Positions 10,989 to 18,888 of a stretch of DNA of 32,988 nt are shown piece by piece; positions within the stretch are counted from its first letter, which is position 1, and each line of letters begins with the position of its first letter. The DNA lies in NCBI RefSeq assembly GCF_003061005.1, contig NZ_QAIK01000060.1, positions 1 through 32,988 on the forward strand. The letters are read 5' to 3'. This DNA is from Pseudomonas sp. HMWF021. Its GTDB lineage: Bacteria > Pseudomonadota > Gammaproteobacteria > Pseudomonadales > Pseudomonadaceae. Under the pieces are notes generated by a model. That model saw nothing but the letters and a program-made list of their open reading frames with translations. It searched no databases and had not been told where the DNA came from. Both the position numbers and the translations under genes were made by a program.

Positions 10989-11582
10989 TCAGGTTTTCGG
11001 CAACCACGGCTGCATCAACTCCAGCATCCCGCGTCCGCCACGGCGGAGCCCGGCGGCCATGGCCAGCCACGACAGCTCGGTAATGATCACTTCGCGGGCG
11101 TGCAGCAAGCGCACTTCGCCCGCCGTGCCACCGGCCGTTCCGCCATCGGGCATGTACACCGTCATCCAGTCACCGACACTTTCCACCACCAGACACAGAC
11201 GCCAGCCCTGTTCCTCGGCAATCAGGCCAACCTTCGAGCCGTCGGGGTTTTCCATCCCGGCAAAGCGTGTGGTGGTGTCCTTGAGCAACTGGTAACCCGG
11301 CAGATTGCTCAAAACCTTGTCTACGCTGTTTTCGATCGCTCGGGCGGCGGTGGAAGTGCGGGCCAGCAGACCGGCGAGAAAACACAGCACAATCAAGCCG
11401 AACAACGTCGCCAGCGTGATCAGGGTCACGCCGGCAACGTCGTGCCCGGCAAACATCGGCAGCAGCTTCTCCACGGGGCCACGCAACAGGTGGATGGCTT
11501 TTTCCAGCAGGACGAAAATCAGCACCAAGGGCAGAATGAACAGCAATCCGCCGATCACGGTGGTTTTGATGAACTTGAACAT
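10989..11582 (-). CDS. DUF502 family membrane protein
   Basis: This is a 197-residue protein of the DUF502 family, whose function is unknown. Two transmembrane segments are evident: residues about 5-27 (FIKTTVIGGLLFILPLVLIF) and about 50-72 (VAGVTLITLATLFGLIVLCF). A soluble domain follows, with the family-like features NSVDKVLSNLPGYQLLKDTT and VGDWMTVYMPDGGTAGGTAG. The start at 11582 is chosen over an in-frame ATG at 11840 because AAGGAG is correctly placed and the MFKF start leads straight into the first membrane helix. The upstream extension lies over another gene. It appears monocistronic. Confidence 0.88.
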   Translation of the reverse strand: MFKFIKTTVIGGLLFILPLVLIFVLLEKAIHLLRGPVEKLLPMFAGHDVAGVTLITLATLFGLIVLCFLAGLLARTSTAARAIENSVDKVLSNLPGYQLLKDTTTRFAGMENPDGSKVGLIAEEQGWRLCLVVESVGDWMTVYMPDGGTAGGTAGEVRLLHAREVIITELSWLAMAAGLRRGGRGMLELMQPWLPKT

Positions 11583-11675
11583 GGCAGCTCCTTGCTGAAT
11601 TCCTTCAGTGACACAAAGCAAGGCTAGCTGAATAAAATGCCGAGACAGATTGGCGGCGGACAAGGAGCGGGGCGC

Positions 11676-12312
11676 GTGACCATACCGGATCAACAAGCAT
11701 GGCAGCCGTGGGCGCCCGAGGAACTCGCGCAACGCCTGCAACACGTCTCGCGCCCGTGGTGCGTGGTGCGTGGTGGGCGGATGGGCGCTGGATTTATGGC
11801 TGGGCCGGCCAACACGGGCGCACAGCGATCTGGAATTCACCCTCCTGCGCGACGACTACCACCGCTTCCGGCAGGCGCTGGCCGAGCTGGATTTCTATAC
11901 CGTGCGGGACGGTGAACTGACGTTTTTGCCGGTGGGGCAAACGCCAGGCGAGAATATTTTCCAAGTGTGGGGATTTGATGCTGTTGCCAATGCCTGGCGA
12001 GTAGATCTGATGCTTGAATCCGGCACGACGGATACGTGGGTCTATAAAAGAGACCCGTTGATTGTCTATCCACGCACCGCGATGGTGGCATTGAGTGATA
12101 CGGGGATTCCCTATCTCAGGCCTGCGGCGATTCTGCTGTTCAAGGCCAAATACACCCGTCCCAAGGATCAAACCGATTTCAGTCAGGCATTGCCGGATTT
12201 ATCTCGCGAAGAGCGGCGATGGTTGATGCAGCATTTGGTTCGGTTGCATCCCGAGCATGAGTGGATTCAGCGATTGCGACCGACTGAAAAATACTCCCTT
12301 CCCAACGAATGA
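11676..12312 (+). pseudogene. Aminoglycoside-2''-adenylyltransferase-like nucleotidyltransferase, frameshifted
   Basis: The reading frame starts at GTG 11676 behind AAGGAG (11662-11667) and encodes MTIPDQQAWQPWAPEELAQR up to RPWCVV. It then goes out of frame, and the rest of the protein (VVGGWALDLWLGRPTRAHSD onward to 12312) continues in the +1 frame from about 11770. The join lies at tandem GTGGTGC units. Removing one 7-bp unit restores a 209-residue protein with RPWCVVGGWALDLWLGR, the nucleotidyltransferase GGWAxD motif, followed by a HSDLEF acidic motif. The layout resembles the ANT(2'')-type family, in which these motifs bind NTP and metal; chromosomal members are not necessarily resistance enzymes. 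A downstream start at GTG 11770 would lack only the N-terminal helix but keep GGWALD, so a shortened product cannot be excluded. Confidence 0.8.
11756..11776 (+). repeat. 7-bp tandem repeat GTGGTGC causing a frameshift
   Basis: Two perfect units (11756-11762 and 11763-11769) are followed by an imperfect third, GTGGTGG (11770-11776). Because 7 is not a multiple of 3, the extra unit shifts the nucleotidyltransferase frame. Deleting one unit gives an uninterrupted family-like protein. Confidence 0.85.
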
Positions 12313-12314
12313 AC

Positions 12315-12408
12315 TGTGGCGAGGGAGCTTGCTCCCGCTGGGGCGCGAAGCGGCCCCGCTGTTGAGGAACTGCTGCGCAGTCCAGCGGGAGCAAGCTCTC
12401 TCGCCACA
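12315..12408. repeat. REP doublet (REPIN) downstream of the nucleotidyltransferase
   Basis: Two 27-nt arms based on GGAGCTTGCTCCCGCTGG (12315-12341 and 12382-12408) are inverted with one mismatch and a 40-nt spacer. The spacer itself holds a small GC hairpin (GGGGC...GCCCC). The element separates convergent genes and begins 3 nt after the pseudogene stop. Confidence 0.85.
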
Positions 12409-12434
12409 ACAGACTTGTTCATCAGTAGATATGG

Positions 12435-13106
12435 CTAACGACGGGTCGCCAGGTAGGACTGCCCAAGATCGCTGGCCCAACCGTCCAGCACCGCTTTGAC
12501 GTCATCGGCGGTCAGCACCTGTTTGTCGTTTTCCAGCGGCAGACCGATGCCATTGCGCACGACTTCGGCGACCACTTCGCCGGCGGAGCCGTCTTCGAAC
12601 GAGACTTCGGTGGTGATTTCGCTGTCCTGATCGCGGATGCCGGTGGCGGTGCTCACGCCAGCGGCAATCAGGGTCACCGGTAGCCATTCATAAAAGCGCA
12701 GGCCCTGGGTGCTGACGGCGACGCGGGTGATTGCCGGTCTGACCGTCAGGGTGTTCGGGCCGGGTTGCGGCACCAGGCGCATGACCTTGCCCAGTTCCAG
12801 CCTGAGCGCGGCGTCGTAGTATTCGGTGACGCCGGACAGCGTGCTCAGCGGGATCCGCTTGGTCGGCGCGGCGCTGGGGTAGAACTGGCTGGGCGCCAGA
12901 TAGACCTGGGTGTAACGCCCCCGGGCCAGCGCCGGGCTGACCCAACCCAGCACCATCTGCCCCGATGGCGACTGGTGCTCGCTGAGTACGCTGTAATCGT
13001 GCAGGAACCCCGTGTACTTCTGCGGTTCGACGGTTTTGCTGCTGCAGGCTGACAAGCTAAGGGACGCCGTACACAACACCGACATCAAGCAATGGCTTCT
13101 GATCAT
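12435..13106 (-). CDS. DUF3313 family lipoprotein
   Basis: This 223-residue protein has an N-terminal lipoprotein signal peptide with lipobox LSAC (SLSLSACSS, Cys at residue 21), so the mature protein is lipid-anchored in the envelope. The body matches what is known of DUF3313: a YTGFLHDYS segment shortly after the cysteine, then RLELGKVMRLVPQPGPNTL, VRPAITRV and a C-terminal DGWASDLGQSYLATRR. The family function is not established. It is followed on the same strand by a REP doublet and preceded by a 35-nt gap from another minus-strand gene. Confidence 0.87.
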   Translation of the reverse strand: MIRSHCLMSVLCTASLSLSACSSKTVEPQKYTGFLHDYSVLSEHQSPSGQMVLGWVSPALARGRYTQVYLAPSQFYPSAAPTKRIPLSTLSGVTEYYDAALRLELGKVMRLVPQPGPNTLTVRPAITRVAVSTQGLRFYEWLPVTLIAAGVSTATGIRDQDSEITTEVSFEDGSAGEVVAEVVRNGIGLPLENDKQVLTADDVKAVLDGWASDLGQSYLATRR

Positions 13107-13141
13107 GCGAATCCTTGTTTAGCGCTTTTGCCCCGCGTCGT

Positions 13142-13465
13142 TCAAGCGCGGGCCGTGATTGGGGAGGAGAGCGGCGGGGTGTTGTCCGAGCATTCGATGT
13201 GCAGCCGGCCGTGGCTCATGATCCATTGGATGAGGTCGGCGGCCGGAATCGAATGCACGTACTCGACCCATTGCGAGTCGCTGGGACCGTACTGCTCGAA
13301 ATAGCGGCGCAGGACGATACGGCTTTGATCATCTGACAGGCCCAGGCAAAACTCCTGGAACAACAGCGGCGTATCCTGCTCGGGCGCGCTGGTGCGCTGG
13401 CTGAGAATCAACGGATAGCGGGCGTCGTGGCCCTCTGCGGTATAACGGTTGTGCAATGCGCTCAT
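13142..13465 (-). CDS. Hypothetical protein, 107 aa
   Basis: I do not recognise this small protein. It has no signal peptide or membrane segment and is acidic to neutral. It carries an organised stretch, FCLGLSDDQSRIVLRRYFEQ followed by SQWVEYVHSIPAADLIQWIM, which suggests a helical globular domain. A GGGGGG-containing stretch just before the ATG could serve as ribosome binding site. The gene is divergent from the two-component system at 13626 and may share its promoter region. Codon use is like that of neighbouring genes, which favours a real gene. Confidence 0.65.
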   Translation of the reverse strand: MSALHNRYTAEGHDARYPLILSQRTSAPEQDTPLLFQEFCLGLSDDQSRIVLRRYFEQYGPSDSQWVEYVHSIPAADLIQWIMSHGRLHIECSDNTPPLSSPITARA

Positions 13466-13625
13466 TGAAAGCCCCCCGGTTGTCGATGGCGTGCAGGGTG
13501 CCTGAGGGGTTTTGCCGCAGAATGTCCGCTTGATGTCCGGGACGACGGAATGTTGCTCGATTGAAATATATGACCCGCCCGCCAGAATAGTTTTAGATGC
13601 GTTCTTTTTTTGGCCTGAGGATCCT

Positions 13626-14342
13626 GTGCCCGTGAGCAGACTGCTGATCGTCGACGATGACGTGGAAATTCTCGCCCTGCTGAAGAAGTTCTTCGTCCAG
13701 CACGCCTACGAGGTCGATGTCGCCCCCGATGGCGCAGCGATGTGGGCGGCGATTGCGCAGCAGCGCCCGGACACGATCATTCTCGACCTGATGCTGCCCG
13801 GTGAAGGTGGCCTGAGCCTGTGCCAGAAAGTGCGGGCGCAGATGGGCATTCCGATCATCATGCTGACCGCCATGGGCGAATTGAGCGACCGCATTGTCGG
13901 CCTCGAACTGGGCGCCGACGACTACGTCACCAAACCGTTCGCCCCGCGTGAACTGCTGGCCCGCCTGCGCGCCGTGCAGCGTCGCGCCGGTGAGCAGCTC
14001 AGCCCGGCGAGTGAACCGGCGCGGCCGGTGATCGCCTTCGCTGGATGGCATCTGGATATCACCTGCCGCGAGCTGCGTTCCCCGGAAAACGTGATGATTC
14101 CGCTGTCCGGTGGCGAGTTCGATCTGCTGGTGGTGTTTCTCGAACACCCGCAGCGCATCCTCACCCGCGAGCAACTGATCGACCTGTCTCGCGGTCAGGG
14201 CCACGATGCCTTTGATCGCAGCATCGACGTACAGGTCAGCCGCCTGCGGCGCAAGATCGAGCCGGACAGCAAGCGCCCGGATCTGATCCGCACCGTGCGC
14301 AACGGCGGTTACATGTTCACCGCCAAGGTCACGCGCGCATGA
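13626..14342 (+). CDS. OmpR-family response regulator
   Basis: The 238-residue protein has a receiver domain (about residues 4-118) with acidic pocket VDDD, phospho-acceptor Asp54 in LDLMLPG, Thr81 and Lys103 in VTKPF. A winged-helix DNA-binding domain follows (about 140-235), including LSGGEFDLLVVFLEHPQRIL and SRLRRKIEPD...IRTVRNGGYMF. The start is GTG 13626 (4 to 5 nt after GAGGA) or GTG 13632, which would give MSRLLIVDDD; an in-frame start at 13512 is rejected as non-family sequence. The stop overlaps the histidine kinase ATG (ATGA), the usual coupling for a cognate pair. Confidence 0.92.
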   Translation: MPVSRLLIVDDDVEILALLKKFFVQHAYEVDVAPDGAAMWAAIAQQRPDTIILDLMLPGEGGLSLCQKVRAQMGIPIIMLTAMGELSDRIVGLELGADDYVTKPFAPRELLARLRAVQRRAGEQLSPASEPARPVIAFAGWHLDITCRELRSPENVMIPLSGGEFDLLVVFLEHPQRILTREQLIDLSRGQGHDAFDRSIDVQVSRLRRKIEPDSKRPDLIRTVRNGGYMFTAKVTRA

Positions 14343-15667
14343 TCCGTCGATTTCTGCGCCGTGATCCGCTGAGTCGGCGGATTGCCCTGACCATCGTCGC
14401 GGCCATGCTCGCTTCGCTGGCACTGAATTTTCTGTTCGTGGAGGTGGCCGGGACCTGGGCGCGACCACCCATTGAACGCACCGGGTTGCTGGAGCAGATC
14501 GCCGCGACCGTCAAGGTGATCGAGGCTGCACCCGCGCCTTTACGCCCGAAACTGGCGCAGGCGGCAACCGGCCCGGCGCTGGAGGTGACGTGGCATGCAC
14601 AACGGGCCGAGTTCGGATTGCCAACGGCGGGTACGCAGCTTGTGGCCGACAAGACGTCGGGTTTGCATCAGTTGTTTGGCTATGAGCGAGACATTCGGGT
14701 GTTCAACCCCGGTGACTGGCCCAGTGGCAGCCCGCTCGGCCGCTATGCGGCGCTGATTCAATTGCCGGATGCCAGCTGGTTGCTGTTCTCTTCGCCCGAG
14801 CGCTCCTGGGGTCTGGACATCGGCACACGCATCGCGATCATCATCGCGCTGGGCCTGATTGCCACCGTGCTGGTGGCCTGGTTGGCCACAAGGCAACTGG
14901 CCCAGCCACTGCAACGTTTCGCCAGCGCCGCCCGGCGTTTTGGCGGCGACCTGCGCGCGCCGCCGATCAAGATCGAAGGGCCGGACGAGATCCGTCAGGC
15001 GATCATCGCCTTCAACACCATGCAGGCGCAGATTCAGCACTACATCAGCGAGCGCACGCACATGCTCGCGTCGATTTCCCACGACTTGCGTGCACCGCTG
15101 ACCCGCATGCGCCTGCGCAGCGAGTTCATGGAGGATCTCGATCATCAGGACAAACTGATTCGCGACATCGAAGAAATGCGCCTGATGATCAACTCCGCGC
15201 TGGCGTTTTTCCGGGAGGACACCCAGCCGGAACCCACCACCGCGTTCGACCTGTCGGAACTGCTGCAGACGATCGTCGACGACTATCGCGACCAGAACAT
15301 CGCAATCGACTTCAGCGGCCCCGCGCATCTGGTCTACGAGGGCCGCCCGCTGGCGATCAAGCGGGTGATTGTCAACCTGCTGGAAAACGCCGAGAAGTAC
15401 GCGCAGCAGCCGGCGATTGCCTTGAGCCGCGATGGCCTCGGTGTCTGTATCGACATTACCGATGACGGGCCGGGGATTCCCGAGGCGTCATTGCAGCAGG
15501 TGTTCGATCCGTTTTTCCGTCTGGAAACTTCACGCAATCGCGAGACCGGCGGGGTCGGGCTTGGGCTGTCGGCGGCGCGGGCCATCGTGCGTGATCAGGG
15601 CGGTGAACTGACGTTGAGCAATCGCAGCAGCGGTGGTTTGCTGGCTCGGGTGGAGTTGCCGTTGTAA
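14339..15667 (+). CDS. Sensor histidine kinase, cognate of the upstream response regulator
   Basis: This is a 442-residue inner-membrane kinase. Transmembrane helix 1 lies near residues 15-37 and helix 2 near 163-183, enclosing a periplasmic sensor region of about 125 residues. A HAMP linker follows (QLAQPLQRFASAARRFGGDL), then the HisKA dimer domain with phospho-accepting His248 in SISHDLRAPLTRMRLR. The HATPase domain has the N box NLLENAEKY, DDGPGIP and GGVGLGLSAARAI. All catalytic motifs look intact. The input signal is unknown. The gene overlaps the regulator by 4 nt, and a DUF2252 gene follows after 62 nt on the same strand and may be part of the same unit. Confidence 0.93.
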   Translation: MIRRFLRRDPLSRRIALTIVAAMLASLALNFLFVEVAGTWARPPIERTGLLEQIAATVKVIEAAPAPLRPKLAQAATGPALEVTWHAQRAEFGLPTAGTQLVADKTSGLHQLFGYERDIRVFNPGDWPSGSPLGRYAALIQLPDASWLLFSSPERSWGLDIGTRIAIIIALGLIATVLVAWLATRQLAQPLQRFASAARRFGGDLRAPPIKIEGPDEIRQAIIAFNTMQAQIQHYISERTHMLASISHDLRAPLTRMRLRSEFMEDLDHQDKLIRDIEEMRLMINSALAFFREDTQPEPTTAFDLSELLQTIVDDYRDQNIAIDFSGPAHLVYEGRPLAIKRVIVNLLENAEKYAQQPAIALSRDGLGVCIDITDDGPGIPEASLQQVFDPFFRLETSRNRETGGVGLGLSAARAIVRDQGGELTLSNRSSGGLLARVELPL

Positions 15668-15729
15668 TACTTTGAAACATTTGCAAGCGCCCGAAGGTCA
15701 ACAGGACACATTCACTGCAAGAAGCGTCC

Positions 15730-16914
15730 ATGAAAACCCCACGGCCCTCCGCACGTCTTGAACCGTTGTCGCAACTGCGCAATCTGAAAATGGCCCGCTC
15801 CGCCCATGCCTATGTCCGTGGCAGCACGGTGCAGTTTTATGAGTGGCTGCACAGCCAGCCCGGGCGCAGCCTGCCGAAAGGGCCGGCGGTGTGGATCTGC
15901 GGCGATTGTCACGCCGGCAATCTGGGGCCGACCGGCGATCTGAAGGGACGCATCGACATCCACATCCGCGACCTTGATCAAACCGTGATCGGCAACCCTG
16001 CGCATGATCTGGTGCGCCTGGCGCTGTCTCTGGCCACCGCCGCCCGGGGCTCGGACCTGCCCGGCGTCGCCACTGCGCGCATGTTGGAAGAGATGATGCG
16101 CGGCTACGAGCAAGCTTTCGAAGACGATGTCGACAAAGAGCCGCCAAGACCCGCGCAGGTCAAGGCCGGCATGCGCAGCGCGGTGCAACGAACCTGGAAG
16201 CATCTGGCGCAGGAGCGTATCGAAAGTACCAAACCGACCATCCCGCTGGGCAAGCACTTCTGGTCGTTGTCACGGGAAGAACGCAGCGCGCTGAAGTCGC
16301 TTTGCGCGACACCTGACGTCCATACGCTGGTGACGTCCTTGAAGGGCCGCTCAAAGGACGACCGGGTGAAAATGCTCGATTCGGCCTATTGGGTCAAAGG
16401 CTGCAGTTCGCTGGGACTCAAGCGTTATGCGGTGTTGCTGGGGGTGGGCGAGGGCGATGATCAGGAATATTGCCTGCTCGATATCAAAGAGGCAGTTGCT
16501 GCCGCCGCCCCCCGAGTGGCCCGTGCGGCGATGCCCCGCGACAACGGCAAACGTGTGGTTGAAGGTGCGCGTTTTCTCTCGCCGGGCTTGGGCAACCGGA
16601 TGATTGCCACGCGAGTGCTCGACCATGGATTCTTCATCCGCGAACTGCTGCCGCAGGACATGAAACTGGAACTCGATCAACTGAGCCAGACCGATGCCAT
16701 GCTCGCCGCCGGGTATCTGGCCCGGGTCGTGGGGCTGGCCCATGCCCGACAGATGGACATGAGTACCCGTGCCGAATGGATGCGTGAATTGCAGACGTGC
16801 CGCTCGAAAACGCTGGATGCGCCGTCGTGGCTGTGGACGAGCGTCGTGCAGTTGGTGGGCAGTCATGAGAAGGGCTATCTGGAGCATTGCCGGCGCTATG
16901 CGCTGGAGCACTGA
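15730..16914 (+). CDS. DUF2252 family protein
   Basis: The 394-residue product matches the DUF2252 family. Near the start it has LKMARSAHAYVRGSTVQFYE, then the motif WICGDCHAGNLGP and IRDLDQTVIGNPAHDLVRLA. This arrangement, with a GDxHxGN motif and a later Asp, recalls aminoglycoside-phosphotransferase-like kinases. A kinase-type activity has been suggested by fold similarity only; no function is established. There is no signal peptide. It lies 62 nt behind the two-component kinase on the same strand, so it may be co-transcribed with or regulated by it. Confidence 0.88.
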   Translation: MKTPRPSARLEPLSQLRNLKMARSAHAYVRGSTVQFYEWLHSQPGRSLPKGPAVWICGDCHAGNLGPTGDLKGRIDIHIRDLDQTVIGNPAHDLVRLALSLATAARGSDLPGVATARMLEEMMRGYEQAFEDDVDKEPPRPAQVKAGMRSAVQRTWKHLAQERIESTKPTIPLGKHFWSLSREERSALKSLCATPDVHTLVTSLKGRSKDDRVKMLDSAYWVKGCSSLGLKRYAVLLGVGEGDDQEYCLLDIKEAVAAAAPRVARAAMPRDNGKRVVEGARFLSPGLGNRMIATRVLDHGFFIRELLPQDMKLELDQLSQTDAMLAAGYLARVVGLAHARQMDMSTRAEWMRELQTCRSKTLDAPSWLWTSVVQLVGSHEKGYLEHCRRYALEH

Positions 16915-16947
16915 AACGGCCGGGAAATCAGTTGCCGGTTGCCGATA

Positions 16948-16995
16948 TGAAATTTGTTCTGTAGATTTTCATGAAATTATAAGAACAGAATTTCA
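16948..16995. promoter_or_regulatory. Three TGAAATT boxes upstream of the amine oxidoreductase
   Basis: The 92-bp gap before the FAD oxidoreductase contains TGAAATT at 16948-16954 and 16972-16978, and its reverse complement AATTTCA at 16989-16995. The outer copies belong to a larger imperfect inverted repeat, TGAAATTTGTTCT against AGAACAGAATTTCA. Such symmetry just upstream of an operon that encodes its own XRE-cupin regulator suggests the regulator's operator; this is inference. Confidence 0.55.
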
Positions 16996-17006
16996 CGAGG
17001 CCGCGA

Positions 17007-18296
17007 ATGTTTCAGCAATCCCAGCGCCATGTCGACAGCTATTACGCGCACAGTTGCGCCGATATCCTCAGTCACCGACCTGCATTCGAAGGCGCGCAGG
17101 CCTGCGATGTGGTCATCATCGGCGCGGGGTTCAGCGGCCTGCACACAGCGTTACGACTGGCGCTGGCCGGCAAGCGCGTCATCGTGCTGGAAGCCAGTCG
17201 CGTGGCGTGGGCCGCGTCCGGGCGTAATGGCGGGCAGGCGATTCTGGGTTGGTCGTGCGACATGCCGCCGCTGGAAGCAGCGCTCGGATATGAGCGCGCC
17301 CGTCGCTTGTGGGACGGCATGCGTTGGGCCGGGCAGGAGCTGCGCGCATTGCCGGGGCGTCACGGCTTCGATTGCGACTATCGCCCCGGCCATCTGTGGA
17401 CGTCGGTGATGCCGCGTCGGGTCAGCCTGCTGACCGAGTGGCAGCATGAAGCCAGTCACAAGTGGGGCCACGACGGCCTGCAATTCATTCCCCGTAAGGA
17501 CCTGCCGCAATGGGTCGCCAGCGATCGCTATCAGGCCGGCCTCTTTGACGCCGAAGGCGCACACCTCAATCCGCTGAAACTCGCGCTCGGGCTGGCCGCC
17601 GCCATCGACCGCGCCGGCGGGCATATCTATGAACAAAGCAAAGCGCTGAGCTATCAGCGCGAAGGCGACGGTTACCGGGTCAACACCGAGCGCGGTTCGG
17701 TGAAGGCCGATGTGCTGGTGCTGGCCTGCAACGCCTATCTCGATCAACTCGATCCGCAACTCTCAAGCTGCATCCTGCCGGTCGGCACTTATCAAGTCGC
17801 CACCGCGCCACTCGCCCCGGAGCAAGCCACCGCGCTGCTGCCGAGCAACGTCTGCGTGACCGACAACCAGTTTGTCCTCGATTACTTCCGTCGCACGCCC
17901 GATAACCGCTTGTTGTTCGGCGGTGGCTGCACTTATCTGGGCGGCATGCCCAAGGACATCGCTGCGGCGACTCGGCCGTTTCTCGAACGCGTGTTTCCAC
18001 AGCTCAAGGGCGTCGAGGTGGAGTTCGCTTGGGGCGGGCATATCGATCTGACCATGAACCGTACGCCGGATGTCGGCGGTGAGGGCAATCGTTATTGGCT
18101 GCAGGGTTACTCGGGTCACGGCGTGCTGCCGACATTGGCCGCCGCCCGGGCGGTGTCCGATGCGATTCTCGGCAAGGATGATGAGTTGGCGTTGTACCAG
18201 GGCCTGAGCAATGGCCGTTTCCCCGGCGGCAAGCACTTCGCCGCACCGCTGGAGGCCATCGGCAAGGCCTGGTATCGGCTGCGCGACAGCATTTGA
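17007..18296 (+). CDS. FAD-dependent amine oxidoreductase (PuuB/PauB-like, DAO family)
   Basis: This is a 429-residue flavoprotein of the D-amino-acid oxidase (DAO) superfamily. An ADP-binding GAGFSG motif lies at residues 39-44 inside DVVIIGAGFSGLHTALRLAL, with Glu62 ending the second strand (VIVLEAS). ASGRNGGQAILGWS follows, as in gamma-glutamylputrescine oxidoreductases. The C-terminal YWLQGYSGHGVLPTLAAARA completes the FAD site. In the Puu/Pau pathways such enzymes oxidise a gamma-glutamylated polyamine to the aldehyde. The downstream XRE-cupin regulator and glutamine synthetase-like ligase support that role. The precise amine substrate is not readable from sequence. Confidence 0.88.
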   Translation: MFQQSQRHVDSYYAHSCADILSHRPAFEGAQACDVVIIGAGFSGLHTALRLALAGKRVIVLEASRVAWAASGRNGGQAILGWSCDMPPLEAALGYERARRLWDGMRWAGQELRALPGRHGFDCDYRPGHLWTSVMPRRVSLLTEWQHEASHKWGHDGLQFIPRKDLPQWVASDRYQAGLFDAEGAHLNPLKLALGLAAAIDRAGGHIYEQSKALSYQREGDGYRVNTERGSVKADVLVLACNAYLDQLDPQLSSCILPVGTYQVATAPLAPEQATALLPSNVCVTDNQFVLDYFRRTPDNRLLFGGGCTYLGGMPKDIAAATRPFLERVFPQLKGVEVEFAWGGHIDLTMNRTPDVGGEGNRYWLQGYSGHGVLPTLAAARAVSDAILGKDDELALYQGLSNGRFPGGKHFAAPLEAIGKAWYRLRDSI

Positions 18297-18309
18297 TGAG
18301 ATTTTGATC

Positions 18310-18867
18310 ATGAACAAGCAAGAAGAAATCGCCGCGCTGGCGATCCTGATCCACGACCTGCGCAAGCACAAGAAATACACCCTTAAAGAACTGGCCGACA
18401 AAATCGGCCGTTCGGTGGGGTTTCTCTCGCAGGTCGAACGCGGCTTGTCGCGCCCGACCGTGGCCGACCTCACCGCCATCAGCGAAACCCTCGGCGTGCC
18501 GACCACCTATTTCTACAGCCTGCCCAAAGCCAAACAAGTGCCGTGGGTCACCCGTCCGGACGAACGCCGCACGTTGTATTACGCCAACGGCATCACCGAC
18601 ATTCTGGTGTCGCCACAAATGCGTGCCTCGTTCTCCATGCTCGAAAGTCATCTGGAACCGGGCGCGAGCAGTGGCGACCGACAAATGAGCGACAGCTCGG
18701 AGCAGGGTGGTTACGTGCTCGAAGGAGAGCTGACCTTGTGGCTGGGCAACGACGACGAGCCGGTGACCTTAAAAGCCGGCGACAGCTTTCAATTCGACAG
18801 TCATACCCATTGCCGTTACGGCAACCTCAGCGAGCAGCTCACGCGCGTGCTGTGGGTCTACACCTGA
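18310..18867 (+). CDS. XRE-family regulator with C-terminal cupin domain (PuuR/PauR-like)
   Basis: The 185-residue protein has an N-terminal helix-turn-helix (about residues 10-66: IHDLRKHKKYTLKELADKIG, then SVGFLSQVERGLSRPTVADL) and a C-terminal cupin (about 108-182) with GGYVLEGELTLWLG and LKAGDSFQFDSHTHCRYGN. This two-domain design and length match PuuR, the putrescine-responsive repressor of polyamine catabolism genes. The gene lies between the amine oxidoreductase (13 nt upstream) and the gamma-glutamyl ligase (21 nt downstream), so local autoregulation of the operon is likely. Confidence 0.9.
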   Translation: MNKQEEIAALAILIHDLRKHKKYTLKELADKIGRSVGFLSQVERGLSRPTVADLTAISETLGVPTTYFYSLPKAKQVPWVTRPDERRTLYYANGITDILVSPQMRASFSMLESHLEPGASSGDRQMSDSSEQGGYVLEGELTLWLGNDDEPVTLKAGDSFQFDSHTHCRYGNLSEQLTRVLWVYT

Positions 18868-18888
18868 CAACAACAAAGGAAATTCAAG

